Below the pieces are notes generated by a model that ran no database searches, was not told where the DNA came from, and saw only the letters and a program-made list of their open reading frames with translations. This document shows, piece after piece, positions 59,101-64,000 of a DNA stretch of 64,000 nucleotides. Source of the stretch: HIMB114 sp052048155 (lineage in GTDB: Bacteria > Pseudomonadota > Alphaproteobacteria > Pelagibacterales > Pelagibacteraceae). Both the position numbers and the translations under genes were made by a program. How positions within the stretch are numbered: the first letter of the stretch is position 1; each line of letters opens with the position of its first letter. The stretch covers positions 71,721-135,720 of the forward strand of contig NZ_JBNAIK010000003.1 in NCBI RefSeq assembly GCF_052048155.1, given 5' to 3'.

Positions 59101-60330
59101 AACTTCTTGTTTTTCTTTTTCAACAATTTTTTTTGCTTGTTTAATTGTTGTAGCGTAACCTAATTTATCTAATCTTGCGTAAACAAAAGGTTTAAATAAC
59201 TCTAAAGCCATTTTCTTTGGTAAACCACATTGATGAAGTTTTAATTCAGGTCCGGCAACAATTACTGATCTTCCAGAGTAATCTACTCGTTTACCAAGCA
59301 AGTTTTGTCTAAATCTTCCTTGTTTACCTTTTAACATTTCAGCTAAAGACTTTAATGGTCTTTTACCTGTTCCAGTAATCACTCTTCCTCTTCTACCATT
59401 ATCAAATAATGCATCTACTGACTCTTGAAGCATTCTTTTTTCATTTCTTACAATGATATCGGGAGCTCTAAGGTCCATCAGTCTTCCTAATCGGTTATTT
59501 CTATTTATAACTCTTCTGTACAGATCGTTTAGATCTGATGTTGCAAATCTACCACCATCTAAAGGAACTAAAGGTCTTAGCTCTGGTGGAATTACTGGCA
59601 ATGTTGTAAGTACCATCCACTCTGGTTTATTCCCTGAATCTGCAAAAGATTCTAATAGCTTTAATCTTTTTATAGTTTTTTCTAAAACAACTTTTGAATT
59701 AATTGTTTTTATATCTTCTCTTAATTTATCTCTCTCTGCTTCAACATCAATATTAGCCAAGCATTCTCTAATCGCTGCAGCACCAATACCAGCAGAGAAT
59801 TGATCTTCGCCATATTCATCTTGTGCTTTCAAAAACTCTTCTTCTGAAATAATCTGATTTTTTTCTAATTTTGTAAGACCTGGTTCAATGACAATAAAGT
59901 TTTCATAGTATAAGACTTTTTCTAAATCTTTTAATTTTAAGTCTAGTGATAATGCTATTCGACTTGGTAAAGATTTCAAAAACCAAATGTGTGACACAGG
60001 AGTAGATAATTCAATATGTCCCATTCTTTCTCTTCGAACATTAGATTTAGTGATTTCAGTTCCACATTTTTCACAAATAATACCTCTGAATTTCATTCCT
60101 TTGTATTTTCCACATAAACATTCGTAATCTTTAACTGGTCCAAAAATTCTTGCACAGAAAAGACCATCTTTTTCAGGTTTGAAAGTTCTATAATTAATAG
60201 TCTCTGGTTTCTTTATTTCACCAAACGACCAGGATCTTATTTTTTCTGGACTTGCTAATGAAATTTTAATTTTAGAAAAGTCTTGTTTATTAACTTTTTT
60301 TGAAAATAAATTTGTTAGTTCTTTACTCAT
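56155..60330 (-). CDS. rpoC: RNA polymerase beta' subunit
   Basis: Catalytic subunit of RNA polymerase, 1391 residues, close to normal length. The N-terminal zinc ribbon has CLCGKYKGMKFRGIICEKCG. The active-site Mg motif NADFDGDQM is at 460-468. A second cysteine cluster (CESNQGVCSKCYGRDLARG) and the bridge-helix/trigger-loop regions (GARGSPAQMKQLAGMRGLM; GEPGTQLTMRTFHVGG) are intact. It overlaps rpoB by one base and is followed by a 169-nt gap. Confidence 0.98.
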   Translation of the reverse strand: MSKELTNLFSKKVNKQDFSKIKISLASPEKIRSWSFGEIKKPETINYRTFKPEKDGLFCARIFGPVKDYECLCGKYKGMKFRGIICEKCGTEITKSNVRRERMGHIELSTPVSHIWFLKSLPSRIALSLDLKLKDLEKVLYYENFIVIEPGLTKLEKNQIISEEEFLKAQDEYGEDQFSAGIGAAAIRECLANIDVEAERDKLREDIKTINSKVVLEKTIKRLKLLESFADSGNKPEWMVLTTLPVIPPELRPLVPLDGGRFATSDLNDLYRRVINRNNRLGRLMDLRAPDIIVRNEKRMLQESVDALFDNGRRGRVITGTGKRPLKSLAEMLKGKQGRFRQNLLGKRVDYSGRSVIVAGPELKLHQCGLPKKMALELFKPFVYARLDKLGYATTIKQAKKIVEKEKQEVWDILDHVIRQHPILLNRAPTLHRLGVQAFEPILTEGKAIQLHPLVCAAFNADFDGDQMAVHVPLSIEAQLEARVLMMSTNNILHPANGKPIIVPSQDMVLGIYYLSQEPLGKKEDKPQGYFLNTDQIMLALESGDINIHTKIVSRFETKDEDGNQKFLKYTSTAGRFLLANVLPKNKSIKFDLVNRVLAKKQISEVIDVVFRFCGQKETVIFCDKIMALGFKNAFKAGISFGKDDLIIPESKETIISEAKKMVEEYENQYAEGLITRGEKYNKVIDQWSKCTDKIASEMMEIISSPQQDKDGRVKSNSVFMMADSGARGSPAQMKQLAGMRGLMAKPSGEIIETPIISNFKEGLTILEYFTSTHGARKGLADTALKTANSGYLTRRLCDVSQDVIINEKDCGSKKSITISEIIEGGNVVVSLSERALGRNAAEDIKNALTGEVIVKKNQMIDEFKCEDIEAAGVKSCNVYSVMTCESNQGVCSKCYGRDLARGIPVSIGECVGMIAAQSIGEPGTQLTMRTFHVGGTAQIKDDSSITAPDAGTLKISNKNLVEDSSKNLIIMGRNIELTLEKDGVVFASFKVPYGSKLYVKPDEQVKKGQKICDWDPYTVPVIAETSGIANYVDLVDAVSIADKTDEATGISSKIVLDWRSQSKNLDLKPRITLRDSKDKVVLKADGNEARYYLSPETILSVADGDKVNAGDVLARLPKATSKTKDITGGLPRVAELFEARKPKDGAIIAENDGEIIFGKEIRGKQKITIKEKDGIESNYLIPKGKQINYNPGEKITKGEYLLDGSPAPHDILRILGIEALTDYFVNEVQDVYRLQGVVINDKHIEVILRQMLRKLEVKDPGESSLLAGEVMDKIDAKHLNAKLKEEGKKQIEFDPVMLGITKASLQTKSFISAASFQETTRVLTDASIKGKADDLMGLKENVIVGRLIPAGSGKSRQKYNKIAKDKDIELQNKMAAEAITSETEEQPAEV

Positions 60331-63300
60331 TAATTTAACTCCAGATTTAATGCTAATGATCTAATTTCTTTAACCAAAACGTTAAACGACTCTGGAATAC
60401 CAGATTCAAAATCATCATCACCTTTTACAATTGTTTCATAAACTTTTGTTCTACCTGCAACATCATCTGATTTGACCGTTAAAATTTCTTGTAATGTGTA
60501 AGCTGCTCCATATGCTTCGAGGGCCCAAACTTCCATTTCTCCAAATCTTTGGCCACCAAATTGAGCTTTACCACCAAGAGGTTGTTGTGTAACTAAACTA
60601 TAAGGTCCAGTTGATCTTGCATGAATTTTATCATCAACCATGTGATAAAGTTTCAGCATATAAATAATACCCACCGTCACTTCTCTATCAAATTTTTCAC
60701 CAGTTCTTCCATCATATAAAGTTGTTTGCCCACTTTCAGGTAAATCTGCAAACTTTAACATTCCTGTTACATCTTCAACACTTGCACCGTCGAAGACTGG
60801 AGTAGCAATAGGCACTCCACTTGATAAATTATGAAGAAGGTCTTTGGTTTCATCTTCTTTTAACTTTTTAATTTCTTTGTCAATTTCACTATTATTATAA
60901 ATCTTACCAAGCGCATCTTTTGCTTGCTCAAATGTTTTTTGTTTAGCTTTGTATTCGTTGTATAGTTTATTAACTTTTTCACCTAACTCAGAACATGCCC
61001 AGCCTAAATGAGTTTCTAAAATTTGACCTACGTTCATACGACTTGGAACGCCAAGTGGATTTAAACAAACATCAACAGGTTTTCCGTTAGCCATATAAGG
61101 CATATCTTCAACAGGAACTATTCTGCTAATAACACCTTTATTTCCATGTCGACCAGCCATTTTATCGCCAGGTTGAAGTTTTCTTTTCATGGCTACAAAA
61201 ACTTTTACCATTTTCATCACACCAGGTAACAATTCATCACCTCTTTCAATTTTATCAACTTTGTCTTCAAATCTTGATTGGATGTCTTTTTTTGCCTTAT
61301 TGTACTGCTCTTTCAATGTAGATAAATCTTCATTTGACCTTGCATCATCTAGTTTTAGTTTGAATATATCTGATAGAGATAATGTTCTAACCTCATCATC
61401 ACTTAATTTGCTTCCTTTTGAGAAAGTCTTGTAGTCTTCAGTTAAACTTGTTTTGGATAAAATCTGTTGAGCTCTAATTTTTATATTTAATTCTAAAATA
61501 CTTTCCTCAGCTTGCTTATCTGACATTACAGCTTCAATTTCAGATTTTTCAATTGATAAAGCTCTTTCATCTTTTTCAATTCCATGTCTATTAAACACTC
61601 TAACTTCAACAACAGTACCACCTGTTCCTGATGGCATTTTTAATGATGTATCTCTTACATCCGTTGCTTTTTCTCCAAAAATAGATCTTAATAATTTTTC
61701 TTCTGATGAAACTTTTGTATCTCCTTTAGGTGTAAGCTTTCCAACTAAAATATCTCCAGGTTTTACTTCAGCGCCCACATATACAATTCCTGACTCATCA
61801 AGGTTACGTAGAGCCTCTTCACTAGTATTAGGAATATCTCTTGTAATTTCTTCAGGACCTAATTTTGTATCCCTTGCCATAACCTCATATTCTTCAATAT
61901 GAATAGATGTAAACACATCATCAGAAACACATCTTTCTGATATTAAAATAGAATCTTCAAAATTGTAACCAAGCCAAGGCATAAATGCTACAGTTACGTT
62001 TTTACCAAGGGCTAACTCACCTAATTGTGTAGATGGTCCATCAGCAATCACATCACCTTTTTTAATTACATCACCAACTTTAACTAAAGGTCTTTGGTTA
62101 ATGCATGTATTTTGATTTGATCTTTGGAATTTTAATAAATTATAAATATCGACACCAGATTTTGTTAAATCTTTATCAGATGTTGCTTTTACAACTATTC
62201 TTTTTCCATCAATTTTTTCTACTACGCCATCTCTTTTTGCAATAATTGTTGCGCCTGAATCTAAAGCTACATCTTTTTCAATTCCAGTTCCAACTAAAGG
62301 AGACTCATTTTTAATTAAAGGAACTGCTTGTCTCATCATATTAGATCCCATTAATGCTCTATTCGCATCATCATTCTCTAAGAATGGTATTAAAGCTGAA
62401 GCAACTGAAACAACCTGCTTAGGAGATACGTCCATAAAATCTATGTTTTCTGGTTTAGCCAATTCAAAACCAAGATTTCTTCTGCATGAAACAAGTTCAT
62501 CTTTAAAAGTTCCATCGGTATTTAGTACTGAGTTTGCCTGTGCAATTGTATATCTTCCTTCTTCCATAGCAGACAAATAATGAATTTCTTTTGTAACTTT
62601 TCCATTTTTTACAGATCGGTATGGGCTTTCGATAAAACCGTATTTATTTACCCTAGAGTATGTTGCTAAACTGTTAATTAAACCAATGTTTGGCCCCTCT
62701 GGAGTTTCGATTGGGCAAATTCTTCCGTAATGTGTTGGATGAACGTCACGTACTTCAAAGCCAGCTCTTTCTCTGGTTAAACCTCCTGGACCTAACGCTG
62801 AAACTCTTCTTTTATGTGTAATCTCAGATAATGGGTTAGTTTGATCCATAAATTGAGATAATTGAGATGTACCATAAAATTCTTTTAATGATGCTGCGAT
62901 TGGTTTTGAGTTAATCAAATCTTGTGGCATCACAGTATCGATTTCAACTGACGACATTTTTTCTTTAATAGCTCTTTCCATTCTAACAAGACCTATTCTA
63001 AATTGATTTTCTACGAGTTCTCCTACAGATCTAACTCTTCTGTTTCCAAGATGGTCAATATCATCGACTTCTTCTTTTCCATCTTTTAGTCTAAGCATTG
63101 TTTCTGCTATTTTGAGGATATCCTCTTTTCTCAATACAGTAATTTTTGGATCGCAGTCTAAATCAAGTCTAGAGTTTAATTTAACTCTTCCAACGTCTGA
63201 AAGGTCATATCGAGTATTATTAAAAAATAAATTATTAAATAAATTCCTTGATGTTTCTAATGTAGGTGGCTCTCCTGGTCTTAAAATTCTATATATATCC

Positions 63301-64000
63301 ATTACCGCTTCATCAGCAGTATTATTTTTGTCTACAATCAAAGTATTTCTTAAATAAGAGCCAATATTTAAACCATCAATTTCAGATAAATAAAAAGATT
63401 TAATATTTAACGCTTTTAATTTTTCTAAACTTTCGTCAGTAACTTCATCCCCAGATTCAAAATAAACTTCACCGGTTTTTTCATTGAAGATATCATCAGC
63501 AAAATATCTTCCATGAACCTCCTCTAATGATGCAAAAATATTTTTAAGACCTTCTTTTTGCAATTTCATTGCTATAGGAATATTTACTTTAGTACCTTCT
63601 TTTAAAACTTTTTTATTATTATCTGCGTTTACAAGATCATGTTTTAGTTTATAATTTTTGTATCTCTGTGGGATAAATTTAGTTTTAAGTTTATCTTTAT
63701 CAACAAAATCAAATTTTATTTTTTCATGAAATAAATTTAATAATTCATCTCTTGGGTAACCAAGAGCCATTAATAAAGTAGTTGATGGAATTTTTTTCTT
63801 TCTATCAATTCTAAAATATAAAATATCTTTTATATCGTATTCAAAATCTAACCAAGACCCTCTGTATGGAATTACTCTACAATTAAACAAAAGTTTTCCA
63901 CTTGAATGTCCTTTTCCTTTATCATGATCTAAGAAAATTCCTGGGCTTCGGTGCATTTGGTTTACTACTACTCTTTCAATACCGTTAACAACGAAAGTAC
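60330..64000 (-). CDS. rpoB: RNA polymerase beta subunit (5' end outside window)
   Basis: The frame stays open to the right edge, where the last bases encode TFVVNGIERVVVNQ before MHRSPGIFLDHDKGKGH, so at least 1222 residues are present and roughly the first 130-150 are missing. Landmarks are the rifampicin-pocket region GTSQLSQFMDQTNPLSEITHKRR-like (wild-type residues, given here in part), ETPEGPNIGLINSL, the KMAGRHGNKGV catalytic lysines and GGKAQFGGQRFGEMEVWALEAYGA at the C terminus. It is the first gene of the 24-kb minus-strand block in view. Confidence 0.98.
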   Translation of the reverse strand, partial: TFVVNGIERVVVNQMHRSPGIFLDHDKGKGHSSGKLLFNCRVIPYRGSWLDFEYDIKDILYFRIDRKKKIPSTTLLMALGYPRDELLNLFHEKIKFDFVDKDKLKTKFIPQRYKNYKLKHDLVNADNNKKVLKEGTKVNIPIAMKLQKEGLKNIFASLEEVHGRYFADDIFNEKTGEVYFESGDEVTDESLEKLKALNIKSFYLSEIDGLNIGSYLRNTLIVDKNNTADEAVMDIYRILRPGEPPTLETSRNLFNNLFFNNTRYDLSDVGRVKLNSRLDLDCDPKITVLRKEDILKIAETMLRLKDGKEEVDDIDHLGNRRVRSVGELVENQFRIGLVRMERAIKEKMSSVEIDTVMPQDLINSKPIAASLKEFYGTSQLSQFMDQTNPLSEITHKRRVSALGPGGLTRERAGFEVRDVHPTHYGRICPIETPEGPNIGLINSLATYSRVNKYGFIESPYRSVKNGKVTKEIHYLSAMEEGRYTIAQANSVLNTDGTFKDELVSCRRNLGFELAKPENIDFMDVSPKQVVSVASALIPFLENDDANRALMGSNMMRQAVPLIKNESPLVGTGIEKDVALDSGATIIAKRDGVVEKIDGKRIVVKATSDKDLTKSGVDIYNLLKFQRSNQNTCINQRPLVKVGDVIKKGDVIADGPSTQLGELALGKNVTVAFMPWLGYNFEDSILISERCVSDDVFTSIHIEEYEVMARDTKLGPEEITRDIPNTSEEALRNLDESGIVYVGAEVKPGDILVGKLTPKGDTKVSSEEKLLRSIFGEKATDVRDTSLKMPSGTGGTVVEVRVFNRHGIEKDERALSIEKSEIEAVMSDKQAEESILELNIKIRAQQILSKTSLTEDYKTFSKGSKLSDDEVRTLSLSDIFKLKLDDARSNEDLSTLKEQYNKAKKDIQSRFEDKVDKIERGDELLPGVMKMVKVFVAMKRKLQPGDKMAGRHGNKGVISRIVPVEDMPYMANGKPVDVCLNPLGVPSRMNVGQILETHLGWACSELGEKVNKLYNEYKAKQKTFEQAKDALGKIYNNSEIDKEIKKLKEDETKDLLHNLSSGVPIATPVFDGASVEDVTGMLKFADLPESGQTTLYDGRTGEKFDREVTVGIIYMLKLYHMVDDKIHARSTGPYSLVTQQPLGGKAQFGGQRFGEMEVWALEAYGAAYTLQEILTVKSDDVAGRTKVYETIVKGDDDFESGIPESFNVLVKEIRSLALNLELN

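Overview
The window is AT-rich (roughly 70% A+T by eye), very tightly packed, and reads as the chromosome of a streamlined marine alphaproteobacterium. It is most likely SAR11 (Pelagibacterales). The support is the ALA-synthase type hemA, alphaproteobacterial-type proteins (RpoA, the PyrB/PyrC-like pair, the RluC-CrcB neighbourhood), Lys/Asn/Ile-rich proteins, start/stop overlaps of 1-4 nt, and intergenic gaps that almost never exceed 130 bp. No gene-free stretch exceeds 300 bp; the longest is 169 bp, between rpoC and rpsL. There is no CRISPR array, insertion sequence, prophage or rRNA. One tRNA is present.

Layout: (1) 1-4863, minus strand: pdxJ-pyrE-spoT/rel-folK-smpB-dapA. (2) 4902-7190, plus: a soluble-type lytic transglycosylase. 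(3) 7182-13988, minus: a heme operon hemC-hemB-hemE-hemH-hemF-hemJ, followed by a DUF2784 membrane protein, tRNA-Ser(GCU) and an unidentified membrane protein. hemA (ALAS) diverges from it at 14075. Together these make nearly the whole C4 heme pathway; the missing step is uroporphyrinogen-III synthase, which an unusual C-terminal extension of HemC may supply. (4) 15348-19132, minus: a solitary pilin-like protein, catalase-peroxidase katG and an FTR1 iron permease. A well-formed promoter precedes FTR1, and its spacer is filled by a palindrome resembling an iron-responsive operator. (5) 19133-24640, minus: gatC-gatA-gatB, a small-molecule-type O-methyltransferase, trhO, a Prx5-type peroxiredoxin and a TIGR03643 protein. 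(6) 24678-31082, plus: ruvX, pyrB, a dihydroorotase-like pyrC, plsY, topA and a RidA-family protein. (7) 31079-35757, minus: galU-ugd-clpS-clpA; then panC (plus), mgtE (minus), lipB (plus), and rluC and crcB (minus). (8) 39816-64000, minus: one 24-kb transcription/translation block, rpoB-rpoC-rpsL-rpsG-fusA-S10-spc-secY-adk-rpsM-rpsK-rpoA-rplQ. rpoB runs off the right edge.

Functionally the window is mostly housekeeping. The parts worth following up are the heme/iron/peroxide neighbourhood (heme operon, hemA, katG, FTR1, peroxiredoxin), the trhO-methyltransferase pair that could make 5-methoxyuridine in tRNA, a HemC with an HemD-like tail, a dihydroorotase lacking its metal-binding histidines, and several signs of extreme compaction. 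These last include a CDS ending inside a tRNA, convergent genes with overlapping 3' ends, and start codons placed 6-7 nt from -10 boxes.
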